Below are positions 42,412-52,111 of a stretch of DNA of 64,000 bases, piece after piece (the first letter of the stretch is position 1; the number at the start of each line of letters is the position of its first letter). The DNA is from Seleniivibrio woodruffii. GTDB lineage: Bacteria; Chrysiogenota; Deferribacteres; Deferribacterales; Geovibrionaceae. The notes below the pieces were generated by a model that made no database searches, had not been told where the DNA came from, and was given only the letters and a program-made list of their open reading frames with translations. Made by a program: the position numbers and the translations under genes. The stretch lies in assembly GCF_004339245.1 (NCBI RefSeq), contig NZ_SMGG01000007.1, forward strand, positions 119,625 through 183,624. Direction: 5' to 3'.

Positions 42412-43410
42412 CTAGCGTCCGCTCCTGCTCAACAGATATAGGAAAAATGGCGCACCTACAAATGCCATCACCACGCCCACCGGAAGCTCATAGGGGGCGA
42501 AAAGTGTTCTGGCCGCAGTGTCGGCGAAAATGACTATTATGCCGCCGAAAACCGCACTGAAGGGTATCAGAAACCTGTTGTCCGAGCCGATTATGAGCCT
42601 TGTGATGTGCGGAACAATGAGTCCCACAAACCCCAGAAGCCCCGCCACGCTGACAGCCGAAGCCGCAAGGAGTGCGGCAAGCATGGTCAGCATGAATTTG
42701 ACTCTTTCAACGGAGATCCCAAGCCCTCTGGCAACGTCGTCACCCAGCATCAGTATGTTGAGATATCTGGAACCTGCAACGGCTCCGAAAAGCCCCGCAA
42801 GGGTATAGGGCAGAATCATCTGAAAATGCACCCAGCTCTTTCCGCTTAATGATCCGGCCATCCAGTTCACCGTACCCTGAATCCTGTCGCTGTAGAGCAC
42901 TGTCAGGGTTGACATGAACGCACCGAGGAAGGCGGCCAGAGCCACCCCCGCCAGAACAAGCCGAAGGGGGTGCGCTCCGCCGTCGTAGGCCAGAAAGTAA
43001 ATTACAAGAGAGGTGACAAGTGCCCCGGCAAACGCCGCAGGAGGAACCAGATGCGTAAGCGCAGGGAAAAGTATCATCACCGCCATAGCGAAAAGCCCTG
43101 CCCCCGCCGTAACGCCGACAATGCCGGGATCGGCCAGGGGATTTTTAAGAACGGACTGGAGGATAGCTCCGGAAAGAGCAAGATTTACGCCCACCATAGC
43201 TCCGGTGAGTATTCTGGGCAGACGGATATTCATAAGCACGTGATACATGCCGTCTGTCTGAACGCCTGTCAGAATCTTCGCCATCTCTCCGAACGAAATC
43301 TCCACCGTTCCCGTTATGACGCTGATGACAAATCCGGCCGTCAAAAGCATCAGACCAACGGCGCCCGTGGTCAGGCGCCGTTTTAAATCGTTGTCAGTAT
43401 ATTCTCTCAC
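42412..43410 (-). CDS. FecCD/HmuU-type ABC permease
   Basis: A 332-aa protein with about ten membrane segments and family motifs RLPRILTGAMVGVNLALSGA, QSVLKNPLADPGIVGVTAGA, and GLIVPHITRLIIGSDNRFLIP. It is the membrane channel of the importer, between the binding protein and ATPase genes; it overlaps the former by 4 bp. Confidence 0.94.
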   Translation of the reverse strand: MREYTDNDLKRRLTTGAVGLMLLTAGFVISVITGTVEISFGEMAKILTGVQTDGMYHVLMNIRLPRILTGAMVGVNLALSGAILQSVLKNPLADPGIVGVTAGAGLFAMAVMILFPALTHLVPPAAFAGALVTSLVIYFLAYDGGAHPLRLVLAGVALAAFLGAFMSTLTVLYSDRIQGTVNWMAGSLSGKSWVHFQMILPYTLAGLFGAVAGSRYLNILMLGDDVARGLGISVERVKFMLTMLAALLAASAVSVAGLLGFVGLIVPHITRLIIGSDNRFLIPFSAVFGGIIVIFADTAARTLFAPYELPVGVVMAFVGAPFFLYLLSRSGR

Positions 43411-44342
43411 CTGAACCGCTCCGGATAGATCAGTCTGGCGAGTCTGAGCACAGCCTCACCCGTGCGCACGGTGGGGTTGTTGCCGTAGGTTTCGAAGGGC
43501 AGGCTTATCACCTTGCCGTTCTTAACCGCCGCCAGACCGCTCCATGCGGGGTGCTTTGTCAGTGCGGAATCGTTCTTCGCTTCGGTTTTGTTGTCGTGGT
43601 TTATCAGGAATATCATGTCGGGATTCTTGGCCGCCACATACTCAAGGTTCACAGGCACAAACCCTCTGGACATTGCCGAACCGGCCATGGGGCCGCCCTG
43701 CTTCTCGGGCTTTGCGCCCACGGCAACGTTGTCGCCGCCGGCCATCTCAAGCATCATGCCTGAATAACTGTCGGGCATTGCCATGCTGTAGCTTTCAGGT
43801 GAGCCGTAAAGCAGGAGCACTTTGACCTTTTTAACGTCTTTAAGTTTAGCCTGAACGTTATTGATTTTAGATTCGATATCAGCCACTGCGGCTGTTGCTT
43901 TCGCTTTGTTTCCGGCAATCTCGCCGAAGGTGCGGACTGTGTCCTTCACCTGAGGCAGAGTGACGGGGGAGAACAGAGCCATCTTAATGCCAGCTCCGTT
44001 CAGCGAACCCCGCAGAGCCACATGGAAAGGGAAGTTCATGCCGATTACGAGGTCGGGCTTCATTGCCACGATGCGCTCGATATCCGGATTCTCCACCTTG
44101 CCCACGTTGGGCAGTCCTTTCAGGCGGTTTTCGATATATTCCGGCGTTGTGGAGCTTACAGCATAGGCCGCAGGGGTTCCGCCCGCCGCAAAGAACATCT
44201 CAAGGTTTGAGCTGTTGAGCACAACAACCTTCTGAGGCTGTTTGTCCAGTGTTATTGTTGTGCCGGAATGGTCTTTAAAGGTTATCTGCGCAAATGCCGT
44301 TCCGCAGAAAAGAACCAGAAGGAGTGTTATCAGCTTTTTCAT
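43407..44342 (-). CDS. Periplasmic heme-binding protein of the ABC importer
   Basis: A 311-aa exported protein: signal KKLITLLLVLFCGTAFAQI, then the TroA/BtuF-type fold with KVVVLNSSNLEMFFAAGGTP, PDIERIVAMKPDLVIGMNFP and SALTKHPAWSGLAAVKNGKV. Heme is the inferred ligand from operon neighbours (HutX, HutW, TonB receptor). Overlaps hutX by 4 bp. Confidence 0.88.
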   Translation of the reverse strand: MKKLITLLLVLFCGTAFAQITFKDHSGTTITLDKQPQKVVVLNSSNLEMFFAAGGTPAAYAVSSTTPEYIENRLKGLPNVGKVENPDIERIVAMKPDLVIGMNFPFHVALRGSLNGAGIKMALFSPVTLPQVKDTVRTFGEIAGNKAKATAAVADIESKINNVQAKLKDVKKVKVLLLYGSPESYSMAMPDSYSGMMLEMAGGDNVAVGAKPEKQGGPMAGSAMSRGFVPVNLEYVAAKNPDMIFLINHDNKTEAKNDSALTKHPAWSGLAAVKNGKVISLPFETYGNNPTVRTGEAVLRLARLIYPERFR

Positions 44343-44830
44343 TGCATCATGCTCCTCTTAAGGGCGTTGAACTTCTCAACCTGATCCTGTTTCAGCTCAT
44401 AGCTTTCGTCTCTGCCCACATGTATTTTGAAAGACGCATTGCCCTCTTTGTCGTAAACCTGAACCGAAAGGCTCTGTTTGCCCATGAATGGTCTGCTGAC
44501 AAAGTGGATGCTGTCGAATTTATCCGCCATAAAGTGTCCGCCGATGGGGGATGTGTCGGAGTGGAGGTTGAACATGCCGTGGGAGTATTTTCCTTTGGGA
44601 AGCTCACCGTTCACCTCGAAAATGACACTGCCGTTGGAGACTATCATAAGTATTTCGCCCCATGTGCTAATCTCGTCCATCACCTCGTTGAACTTCGAGA
44701 TGCTGACCTCAAATGACTCCTCGTCCAGAGCACGGACAATCTCCCTTTCGGGAACGCTGAGTGCTCTCGCCGCCATGATGGTGGCAACGCCCTTTTTCTC
44801 GCTGAGATACTGCTTTATTTCCGCTGTCAT
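44339..44830 (-). CDS. hutX: HutX-like cytosolic heme carrier
   Basis: A 163-aa protein that follows HutX/HuvX along its length: KGVATIMAARALSVPEREIV, then EISTWGEILMIVSNGSVIFE, YSHGMFNLHSDTSPIGGHFM and HFVSRPFMGKQSLSVQVYDK. HutX receives imported heme and hands it to HutW-type enzymes or partners. It lies 17 bp after hutW. Confidence 0.92.
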   Translation of the reverse strand: MTAEIKQYLSEKKGVATIMAARALSVPEREIVRALDEESFEVSISKFNEVMDEISTWGEILMIVSNGSVIFEVNGELPKGKYSHGMFNLHSDTSPIGGHFMADKFDSIHFVSRPFMGKQSLSVQVYDKEGNASFKIHVGRDESYELKQDQVEKFNALKRSMMQ

Positions 44831-44847
44831 TTCTCTCTCCTGTAACT

Positions 44848-46242
44848 TTAATTCTGAGCGGCCACTTTTGCCGCCGTCGGGGTATATTCGCTGTTGAAGA
44901 AAAGCTCCGTCACATCAATGAGCGACTGAGCCATGTTCACATACCAGAACTGCCCCTGAGGGGTGAGTTTTATGGACGAGCCAACCCTTTCTGCCAGTCT
45001 GCGCTCCTCCCATGAGCTGATAAGGGGTTCGAAAACCTCCGTCAGCCGGAATCCGGCCTCCCTGTCCACCATATCCCCACGGAGATATCCGCAATCGATC
45101 TGGCTTGAGATAAGGTTATGGAGCCGCTGACGTTCGTGACTGCGGCTCAAGCCCATGATGGGTTTGCGTCCCGCCTGAACCATTTTCAGGTAGGGTTCCA
45201 GCGACATATGGGTGAAATATCCGTACTGAGGGGTTCTGCCGCCTGCTCCTGCTCCGAAAGCGTGCATTGTGTGCCCCTGCTTCGTCATGCGGTTATAAAG
45301 GCTTCTGTCCCTCGTATCCCGCACCCAATGCGCCATAGATGGCTGCATATAGCCAAGCTGCTGCATCAGCTTCTGGGCTTTTATAAAATAGACCGACTGC
45401 TCCGCCGTTGTGGGAGGGGGAGGCAGTTTCTCCTCTTTTATCTTCTCCATCAGCCTTCCGTCGTCGAACACGTTCAGCTGATACAGAGCCATTCCGTCCA
45501 CACCTATTCTGTCTGCGGTGAGGATGTCCTCCAGAAAACCGCTCTCGGTCTGATACGGCAGTCCGAACATCAGGTCGATGGATACGGTTGCCTCGTTAAG
45601 AGCTTTCAGCTTCTCAAGCATCCGCATTACGGTCTCGCCCTCATCCACACGGCCTATGGATCTGCGGGTTTTTGTGTCGAAAGACTGAACACCCAGAGAA
45701 AAGCGGTTGACCCCCGCATTCAGGCAGGCCTCTATCTTCTCGTCGGTCAGCTGATAGGTTCTGGTCTCAAATGTGAACTCACAGTCGTTTGCCAGCGGCA
45801 GATTATCCTTTATGGCGTTCAGCATTGCGGCTATCTGCTCTGCGCTGAGTGCGCCGGGAGTTCCGCCGCCTATGTAGACAGCATTTATCCTGCCGGATGA
45901 GACCACCGGCAGAGAGGCAGAGGTCTGAATCTCCTGCACCAGTGCGCCCGTGAACGCCTCCATCATGTCAGCCTTGGCAAGGTTCTTAAAGAACCCGCAG
46001 TAGAGGCATCTGGTCTGGCAGAACGGCACGTTGACATACACCAGCTTGTTACCCTCCGAGGGCTGGGAGCTTGCGTACATCCACGCCTTATGAGTCTCCT
46101 CCGGAGGCACAGCCTCTCCCTTGCTTCCCGCATGCACCGTGCGCTTTTTGTCATATGCCTTTGAAAACGTATCTGCGTCCTCGTTTCCGAATATCAGCCT
46201 GCGTTTCTCTTCCGTAAGGCTCGTCGTCCAGTCTGCGTTCAT
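44848..46242 (-). CDS. hutW: HutW/ChuW anaerobic heme-degrading radical SAM enzyme
   Basis: A 464-aa radical SAM protein with CQTRCLYCGFF (CxxxCxxC), the YIGGGTPGALSAEQIAAMLN motif of HemN-like enzymes, and NRFSLGVQSFDTKTRRSIGR. ChuW/HutW methyltransferases open the heme ring without oxygen and release iron. Start 46242 was chosen: it has GGTGAAGG and overlaps the flavodoxin stop by 4 bp; an upstream in-frame start at 46293 would overlap that gene more. Confidence 0.92.
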   Translation of the reverse strand: MNADWTTSLTEEKRRLIFGNEDADTFSKAYDKKRTVHAGSKGEAVPPEETHKAWMYASSQPSEGNKLVYVNVPFCQTRCLYCGFFKNLAKADMMEAFTGALVQEIQTSASLPVVSSGRINAVYIGGGTPGALSAEQIAAMLNAIKDNLPLANDCEFTFETRTYQLTDEKIEACLNAGVNRFSLGVQSFDTKTRRSIGRVDEGETVMRMLEKLKALNEATVSIDLMFGLPYQTESGFLEDILTADRIGVDGMALYQLNVFDDGRLMEKIKEEKLPPPPTTAEQSVYFIKAQKLMQQLGYMQPSMAHWVRDTRDRSLYNRMTKQGHTMHAFGAGAGGRTPQYGYFTHMSLEPYLKMVQAGRKPIMGLSRSHERQRLHNLISSQIDCGYLRGDMVDREAGFRLTEVFEPLISSWEERRLAERVGSSIKLTPQGQFWYVNMAQSLIDVTELFFNSEYTPTAAKVAAQN

Positions 46243-46793
46243 GCCTTCACCTTTGCCATGCGGCCTATCAGCTCTTCCGCAAACGTCCAGCACTCCCTCT
46301 TGTCCATCAGGGTTCTGGGTTTCTTGCGGTCAGCGGCTTCGGTTTCCGACAGGCCTATCATTTTGTAAAACTGCTCGATGCCCTTTTTGTCCCTGTCGGT
46401 CATGGTCGGAAATACCATCTGACCGTGGAGCATTCCGCATCCGACAACATTGTCGCCGAGGCTTTGGGCATATTTTTCCAGCATCAGGATCCCGCCGTGG
46501 CTTTTACCTTTGTGCATGATAGGCTCGGTTTTCATCGCAACGCCGAAGAGTGCCGTTCTGCAGGTCTGAAGCTCTGAGGAGTACTTTTCCATGTACTCCT
46601 CAAGCTCCTTTAAAAACCCGTGGTTATAGATGCCCGAGCCGAGGAGCACCAGATCGCACCCGCCCGGCTCAGAAGCATCCGCTGCACTCTGTGTTGCGAC
46701 TGCAAAGCCCTCTGCCTCAAACCGCTCGGAGATCCATTCCGAAATCTGTCGTGTGGAACCGTAGCGTGAGCCATAAACAATCTTTACAGTCAT
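46239..46793 (-). CDS. Flavodoxin-domain protein
   Basis: A 184-aa flavodoxin-fold protein: MTVKIVYGSRYGSTRQISEW is the FMN phosphate loop, and VLLGSGIYNHGFLKELEEYM resembles HemG-type menaquinone-dependent protoporphyrinogen oxidases. Placed between the receptor and HutW genes, it more likely supplies electrons for heme breakdown. A HemG-like role is the alternative. Confidence 0.85.
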   Translation of the reverse strand: MTVKIVYGSRYGSTRQISEWISERFEAEGFAVATQSAADASEPGGCDLVLLGSGIYNHGFLKELEEYMEKYSSELQTCRTALFGVAMKTEPIMHKGKSHGGILMLEKYAQSLGDNVVGCGMLHGQMVFPTMTDRDKKGIEQFYKMIGLSETEAADRKKPRTLMDKRECWTFAEELIGRMAKVKA

Positions 46794-46802
46794 GTTATCT
46801 CC

Positions 46803-48863
46803 TTAGAACTCTATTCCGGCTTTCAGGACAAAATGCCTGCCCGGTTCAACCAGTGATTCGGTGGCCATTGCCAGATAGTAGTCTTCGTTGTTCAGGTTAA
46901 GTGCTTCGGCTGCAAGCATCAGCCTGCGGCCGCTGTCGAAAGTGTATGTGCCGGACAGCGACAGGTTATATGTGCTGTAGCCGGGGTCGGTGGTGACTGC
47001 ACCTGCGGCATCCTCAGTGTCGGCGGACTGTGCATATCTCATATACAGGTCGGCATTGAACAGAACATTTTTGCCGAAGGCTCTTGAGTATTCAACACCG
47101 TATCTGGCAAATCTTTCCGGCAGACCGACTTTTTCTGTCTTGTATGTCGCATATTCGTAGTCACGGCTGACCAGTGTCGCCTCAATGTAGGGACGGAAAC
47201 CGTTGACGGTGTATCCCAGAGCAAGTTCAAGCCCCTTTGTGGTGGCATCGTTGATGTTGGTGTACACGTTGGCAAAGCCGCTGGCTGTGGTTGAGTCCAC
47301 AGTTTTCTGAGTGGTGATGTAGTCCTTCGCTTTGCTGTAGAAGAATGCCGCATCAATATCGAAACCTTTTGCCATGTATCTAACGCCAAGCTCATAGTTT
47401 GTGCTTGTCTCGGAATCCAGATCCTTGTTGGATTTTGTGGGTGTGCTGCTTCCGTGGGTGGTTCCCATGTAGAGCTGCTGAAGGTTGGGCGTACGATAGC
47501 CTGTGGCAACCTGCGCACGCAGAACAGTGTCTTTAAAACCTTTATATGTAAGCGAAAGGCTTCCCACTGTGCTGTCGGTTTCGGAACTGCCTGGGGTCTG
47601 GCCGCCCTTGTTTGTGCTTTCAAGTTCAGTCTCTGTTCTGGTGTAGCGCAGACCGCCTGTCAGAACGAAATCTCCGGCGATTATCTGCTCATCCTGCACA
47701 AAGAATGACATTGAAGACTGGTTGGCATCGCTTTTGTAAGCCGTTGCGCTTGTCTGTCCGAAGTTCTGGATGCTCTCTTTGGCTTCCAGATCGTCTTTCA
47801 TGTATTCTGCTCCGAGGATAAGCAAATTTGTCTCGGTAAAAACCAGATTCGTCTGAGCGTTGAAGCCCACAGAATCGAGGTCATTTTTGGTTCTGGAGAG
47901 ATAAGACATCACCGGCATCATGGGTGACATCTTCATATACATGTTATTTATAAATTCCTTGAAAGTGTTCTGATGGTAAACATCCAGACGGAATCTGGAA
48001 AGAACGGCATTTGTGTTATTGAATTCAAAATAGGCCTGAGTCTTATCCCTGTTCCATTCGGGCAGATCCATCTCCATTTTCGTGTTGCCTATTACGGAAG
48101 GATCCACGTTCTCCATTCCTGTCTTAACCTCGTTGTCGGAGCGGTAGACAGTGTGCTCAACGCCGAAGTCGAAATTTTTGTTCTTGTAGCCCACAAGGCC
48201 TCTGTAGTTCGTGCTGTCAAACTTGGTATAGTCCACCTTGTCGCCGTCAGAGTCTTTGCGGTCGCCCTGAACTGTGTCGGTGGCATCAACCCGGTAATAA
48301 ACGCCGCCCAGAGAGCCGAACAGCGAAAGCGATGTGCTTGTTCCGCTGGTTCCTGAGTCGTAAATTGTTGAGAGTGAACCCTGAATGGGCTTTGTGCCGC
48401 CTTTTTTGGTGATGACGTTAACAACGCCGCCGATGGCTTCTGAACCGTAGAGTACGGAAGCGGGGCCTTTTATAACCTCAATCCTTTCGATGGAAGCGAC
48501 ATCAACCAGCAGAGGTGCGCCGTCCATAGACTTCTGCTCGGAAATCTTAACGCCGTCGATCATTACCAGAGTTCTTGATGCGTTCTCGCCCCTGATGCTC
48601 AGTCTGAAAATACCCGATGAACCTGTGGAGGAGAGCTGAACGCCGGGGATGTCACGCAGAAGGTCGGCAAGTGTCGCCGAGCCGGACTTTGCGATATCTT
48701 CTGACGTTATGACCGAAATGGTCATAGGAACCTCTTCCACAGCCTTTTCAGACCTTGTGGCCGTAACGAGAACCTCATTCTGCTTAAGCTGAACATCCGC
48801 CGCATACGCAGACACCGATACCAGCAGAGCAGCAAGAAACGCAGTCAGTTTCTTTCCTGTCAT
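46803..48863 (-). CDS. TonB-dependent heme/iron receptor
   Basis: A 686-aa outer-membrane receptor: signal LTAFLAALLVSVSAYAA, TonB box region near LKQNEVLVTATRSEK, plug motifs VPMTISVITSEDIAKSGS and RTLVMIDGVKI, then IERIEVIKGPASVLYGSEAI and a 22-strand barrel ending HFVLKAGIEF. Heme specificity is inferred from the operon. It is the first large gene of the heme operon, behind a Fur box and a small zinc protein. Confidence 0.93.
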   Translation of the reverse strand: MTGKKLTAFLAALLVSVSAYAADVQLKQNEVLVTATRSEKAVEEVPMTISVITSEDIAKSGSATLADLLRDIPGVQLSSTGSSGIFRLSIRGENASRTLVMIDGVKISEQKSMDGAPLLVDVASIERIEVIKGPASVLYGSEAIGGVVNVITKKGGTKPIQGSLSTIYDSGTSGTSTSLSLFGSLGGVYYRVDATDTVQGDRKDSDGDKVDYTKFDSTNYRGLVGYKNKNFDFGVEHTVYRSDNEVKTGMENVDPSVIGNTKMEMDLPEWNRDKTQAYFEFNNTNAVLSRFRLDVYHQNTFKEFINNMYMKMSPMMPVMSYLSRTKNDLDSVGFNAQTNLVFTETNLLILGAEYMKDDLEAKESIQNFGQTSATAYKSDANQSSMSFFVQDEQIIAGDFVLTGGLRYTRTETELESTNKGGQTPGSSETDSTVGSLSLTYKGFKDTVLRAQVATGYRTPNLQQLYMGTTHGSSTPTKSNKDLDSETSTNYELGVRYMAKGFDIDAAFFYSKAKDYITTQKTVDSTTASGFANVYTNINDATTKGLELALGYTVNGFRPYIEATLVSRDYEYATYKTEKVGLPERFARYGVEYSRAFGKNVLFNADLYMRYAQSADTEDAAGAVTTDPGYSTYNLSLSGTYTFDSGRRLMLAAEALNLNNEDYYLAMATESLVEPGRHFVLKAGIEF

Positions 48864-48959
48864 GTGAAAAATCTCCTGTAAGTTTTTTGGAATTCTAAGA
48901 TTCTCTGGTTATGCGGACAGCCCTGAGAAACAGAGCCGTTAAAGTCCGTGGTTAACGGA

Positions 48960-49121
48960 TTATTTGTTTGCGGCCTGAGAAGCTATCACCTGAATGAAGC
49001 CGCATTTGGGGCATTTGACCTCAACGAGCCGTACATGCCCTTTCATAAGAAGCCTGCCGCATCTGCGGCATCTTATTTCCTCTTCAATTTTCAAATTCTG
49101 CATGTTGTCCCTTTCAGCCAT
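48960..49121 (-). CDS. Com-like small zinc-ribbon protein
   Basis: A 53-aa protein not usually called because of its size: KIEEEIRCRRCGRLLMKGHV then VEVKCPKCGFIQV, two CxxC pairs spaced as in the Mu-phage Com family of zinc-finger RNA-binding translational activators. It lies between the Fur box and the receptor gene and reads in the same direction, so it leads the heme operon. It may control receptor translation; this is speculative. Confidence 0.72.
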   Translation of the reverse strand: MAERDNMQNLKIEEEIRCRRCGRLLMKGHVRLVEVKCPKCGFIQVIASQAANK

Positions 49122-49162
49122 AGAAATTGACCTTACTTGAGTACTTCGGCAGCCGGATTATT

Positions 49163-49181
49163 GATACTGATTATCATTATC
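49163..49181. promoter_or_regulatory. Fur box of the heme operon
   Basis: GATACTGATTATCATTATC matches the Fur consensus GATAATGATAATCATTATC at 17 of 19 positions. On the minus strand TTGACA (49191-49196) lies just upstream, so the box would cover the core promoter. It predicts iron repression of the whole heme operon. Confidence 0.9.
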
Positions 49182-49336
49182 TGATTTTGGTGTCAATATG
49201 AATCAGGACAAATTTACATTTTTTTCAGCATGAAAAACTCTGATCGTCCTCCAAAGCCTTTCCTGTTGACTATTCCATGCGCCGACCTAACTTTAACATT
49301 AAGGAGATCTTCCGAGTTAATTGCAGGAGAACCGAA

Positions 49337-49921
49337 ATGAAAAAGATATTATCAGGATTTTTTATGGTGTTCGCACTGGCGGCAGTGACCCATGCGACCG
49401 AATGGAACATCGACAACGACCATACCAACGCATTCTTCAGCGTTAAGCACATGATGATAGCCGACGTTCAGGGCATGTTCTCCGAAGTCACCGGGGTTGT
49501 CAGTCTGGACGAAAAGGACATAACAAAATCATCGGTTTCCGCTGTTATAGACGTTTCATCGCTGAACACAGGAGTTGCGGCGAGGGACAACCATCTTAAA
49601 AGTGCAGACTTTTTCGATCTGGCGAAATACCAGAAGATCACATTCGTTTCCAAAAGAGTTTCCGTTAACAAGGACAAAAGCCTGTCTGTTACAGGCGATC
49701 TGACCATTCACGGTGTAACGAAAGAGACAGTGCTTTGGGTTGACCTCTCAAAGGCCATTAAAGACCCGTGGGGCAACACCCGACTGGGAGGCAGAGCAGA
49801 AACGATTATAAACAGAAAAGACTTCGGCATAGTGTGGAACGGCCTGCTTGAGAACGGCAGTGTTCTTGTGGGCGACGAGGTCAGAATTGTTATCGACCTT
49901 GAGCTGATACTGAAAAAATAG
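49337..49921 (+). CDS. YceI-family periplasmic protein
   Basis: A 194-aa exported protein: signal KKILSGFFMVFALAAVTHAT, then WNIDNDHTNAFFSVKHMMIA and FSEVTGVVSLDEKDI typical of YceI lipocalin-like isoprenoid-binding proteins, with LTIHGVTKETVLWVD in the C-terminal half. Start 49337 was chosen for the CAGGAGA site; the frame reaches further back to 49277. Its physiological ligand is unknown, often a polyprenyl quinone-like lipid. Confidence 0.92.
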   Translation: MKKILSGFFMVFALAAVTHATEWNIDNDHTNAFFSVKHMMIADVQGMFSEVTGVVSLDEKDITKSSVSAVIDVSSLNTGVAARDNHLKSADFFDLAKYQKITFVSKRVSVNKDKSLSVTGDLTIHGVTKETVLWVDLSKAIKDPWGNTRLGGRAETIINRKDFGIVWNGLLENGSVLVGDEVRIVIDLELILKK

Positions 49922-49930
49922 CAGCAAAAA

Positions 49931-49953
49931 GCCCGCTTCGGCGGGCTTTTTTT
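49931..49953 (+). terminator. Terminator after the YceI gene
   Basis: GCCCGC-TTCG-GCGGGC followed by TTTTTTT, 10 bp after the stop. Confidence 0.92.
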
Positions 49954-49983
49954 ATATGTCACTCTGAGCGTATGCGAAGAATT

Positions 49984-51363
49984 TCATTCTGCCGTTGTAA
50001 AGAGCAGAACGGCCTCGGAAACAGCGTTCTCCTGCTTTTTGAGACCGGAATTGACCAGCGCACGGGCGGAGGTCACGGCCTTTGAGGGATCACGGTTCAC
50101 TATATAAAGCCCGGAACTACCGTCAAACTTCACAAGCGGAACGGCATCCGAAGGATCTTTTGCTGATGCTATCACCTGTAAACTCTCCACACCGTAGGGA
50201 GCTGTCACTGAAAATTCTCCCAGGCTCACCCACTTGTTCGCATCGTCGGCGTTTATGAACCTGATGAATCTTCCGGGAGCCTGCGCATTCTGAAACTCAA
50301 GCAGATACGACAGCTTATCGCCTTTTTTGACAGTGTGCCCGATAACGTACACATAGGCGGGTGCGGTTGTCTTCACCAGAATCTCAACTGATTCCGCCCT
50401 TTTGAAAAGAAGGTTTCTGCTGCCCTTGTTCGTGGAAACATCCACCCTGAAATCATTTGAAACAGCCAGCCCGCTGTAAAGCAAAGCATCGAAATCCGCA
50501 GTTTTCGGTTTATAGTCCAGTCCAGCGAAAGCCGCAGGAAGAAGTCGTGCCGTTCTGGCATAAAGCGTTGTTCCGTCCCACCTGTTCACCAGCCTGTATG
50601 TGAGGATTATCTCTTTTCCCTGAACCGTATATTCACCCGAAAAGTGATAATCAGCTGCATCCGGAGAGTTTCCGGATGCCAGTCTGCCGCTTAAAACCGA
50701 CTGAACCGCCGCCGCAAAAGGGGTTATCTCATGGCTGTTCTCAGCGGAAGGGGGAAAAACGTATATACTTTTCTGCGTTATATCTCTGGTGAGCAGAAAC
50801 GCCGCATCCTCGAAGGTGGACGCTGTTCTCTGAACGGCCTCCAGAAGCTTTGCAATTTCTGCGGAGCTTATGTCTTCATCTTTTTTGTATTCACTGCCCA
50901 GAAGGCGGGCGACGGGAAGTATTTTTTCATAGTTATCGGCTTTTGCAAAAGCTGTTTCCAGTGCAACCACAGTCTGTTCGCCTTTGGTTCCTGCTACGGT
51001 TTTCAGATTTTTCCGGATATCATCCGCCAGAGAGTTCAGAGCTTTTTCATACATGGGAAGGGACTTTTCGGTGTTCAGAACAGCCGAAGCGGTGAAACCG
51101 CCTTTGGATTCGAAATAGCTTATTTCAGCACCCAGAACGGGCAGGTCGGAATAGGCATCGACTCTTCTGTGCCCGTCCGTCTTTCCGGCTGAGTTTTCAG
51201 AAAGCGAAAACTCCGAACGCACTTTCACCGAAAGCTGCGAGGCCAGATCCGACAGGGCGTTCGCCCTTGCCGTCTCCCTGTCCGCACCGAACCCCTCACC
51301 CGAAAAACGGGCGGCGTGCACTGCGAACGGAATCAACAGGATAAGTATGATAAGTCTTAACAT
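49984..51363 (-). CDS. LPP20/DUF4384-type envelope protein
   Basis: A 459-aa exported protein: signal LRLIILILLIPFAVHAA, then GEGFGADRETARANALSDLA, the LPP20-type repeat common in surface proteins, and a C-terminal domain with KRAESVEILVKTTAPAYVYV and KGDKLSYLLEFQNA as in DUF4384. It has no lipobox. Probably periplasmic or surface-exposed; function unknown. Divergent from the SDR gene with only 52 bp between starts. Confidence 0.72.
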   Translation of the reverse strand: MLRLIILILLIPFAVHAARFSGEGFGADRETARANALSDLASQLSVKVRSEFSLSENSAGKTDGHRRVDAYSDLPVLGAEISYFESKGGFTASAVLNTEKSLPMYEKALNSLADDIRKNLKTVAGTKGEQTVVALETAFAKADNYEKILPVARLLGSEYKKDEDISSAEIAKLLEAVQRTASTFEDAAFLLTRDITQKSIYVFPPSAENSHEITPFAAAVQSVLSGRLASGNSPDAADYHFSGEYTVQGKEIILTYRLVNRWDGTTLYARTARLLPAAFAGLDYKPKTADFDALLYSGLAVSNDFRVDVSTNKGSRNLLFKRAESVEILVKTTAPAYVYVIGHTVKKGDKLSYLLEFQNAQAPGRFIRFINADDANKWVSLGEFSVTAPYGVESLQVIASAKDPSDAVPLVKFDGSSGLYIVNRDPSKAVTSARALVNSGLKKQENAVSEAVLLFTTAE

Positions 51364-51415
51364 AATACGATAATAGTCCTTGTTTTTTACGGCGGCAATA
51401 CCTTATCATTGTCAC

Positions 51416-52111
51416 ATGGGAAACATACTGGTGACAGGCGGCGCAAAGGGCATCGGCAGAGGCATTGTCAGGCATATGACAGCTTCAGGCCGGAAAGTGT
51501 TCATTGCCGATATTGACGAGGCCGCAGGAAAACAGACAGCAGAGGAGACCGGAGCGGTGTTCATAAGAACCGAGTGCGCCGATGAGGCATCGGTCAGAGC
51601 ATGCGTTGAGCAGTGCGGAGAGCTTTATGCGCTGATAAACAACGCAGGAATAGCTTCGCCGAAGCGTCTTCCGCTGAACGGGACAACCCTTGCCGACTGG
51701 CAGAGGGTCATAGATGTCAACCTCACCGGAGCGTTCCTCTTCGCAAAATACGCCTCAGCCCGCATGATCAAAGGCCACATAATCAACATAGCATCAACCA
51801 GAGCCTTCCAGTCGGAACCGGACACCTTCGCCTACAGTGCATCCAAGGGCGGAATAATCGCCCTTACCCATTCACTGGCGGTAAGTCTTGGCCCGGATAT
51901 TCTGGTGAACTGCATCAGCCCCGGCTGGATAAACTGCGACGAAACATACAGCCCCGCCGAAACCGACCACAGCCAGCACCCCGCAGGCCGTGTCGGAACA
52001 CCGGAGGACATTGCAAAAGCCGTACAGTTTCTCATATCATCAGAATTCATCACAGGACAGAACATCACCATAGACGGCGGTATGACCGTCAAAATGATTT
52101 ACTCAGAATAA
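51416..52111 (+). CDS. Short-chain dehydrogenase/reductase
   Basis: A 231-aa SDR: NAD(P) motif TGGAKGIGRG (residues 7-16), NNAGIASP, catalytic Ser in INIASTRA and YSASKGG with Tyr and Lys, then the C-terminal GQNITIDGGMTV. The substrate cannot be inferred. Start 51416 gives the usual SDR N-terminus. No ribosome site precedes it, and TATCAT lies only nine bases upstream, so the mRNA could be leaderless. Confidence 0.92.
   Translation: MGNILVTGGAKGIGRGIVRHMTASGRKVFIADIDEAAGKQTAEETGAVFIRTECADEASVRACVEQCGELYALINNAGIASPKRLPLNGTTLADWQRVIDVNLTGAFLFAKYASARMIKGHIINIASTRAFQSEPDTFAYSASKGGIIALTHSLAVSLGPDILVNCISPGWINCDETYSPAETDHSQHPAGRVGTPEDIAKAVQFLISSEFITGQNITIDGGMTVKMIYSE

Noticed and set aside
48948..49130. 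Plus-strand 60-codon frame at 48.9-49.1 kb
   Set aside because: The minus strand of the same stretch encodes a Com-like zinc protein with two CxxC pairs, which explains the sequence better.
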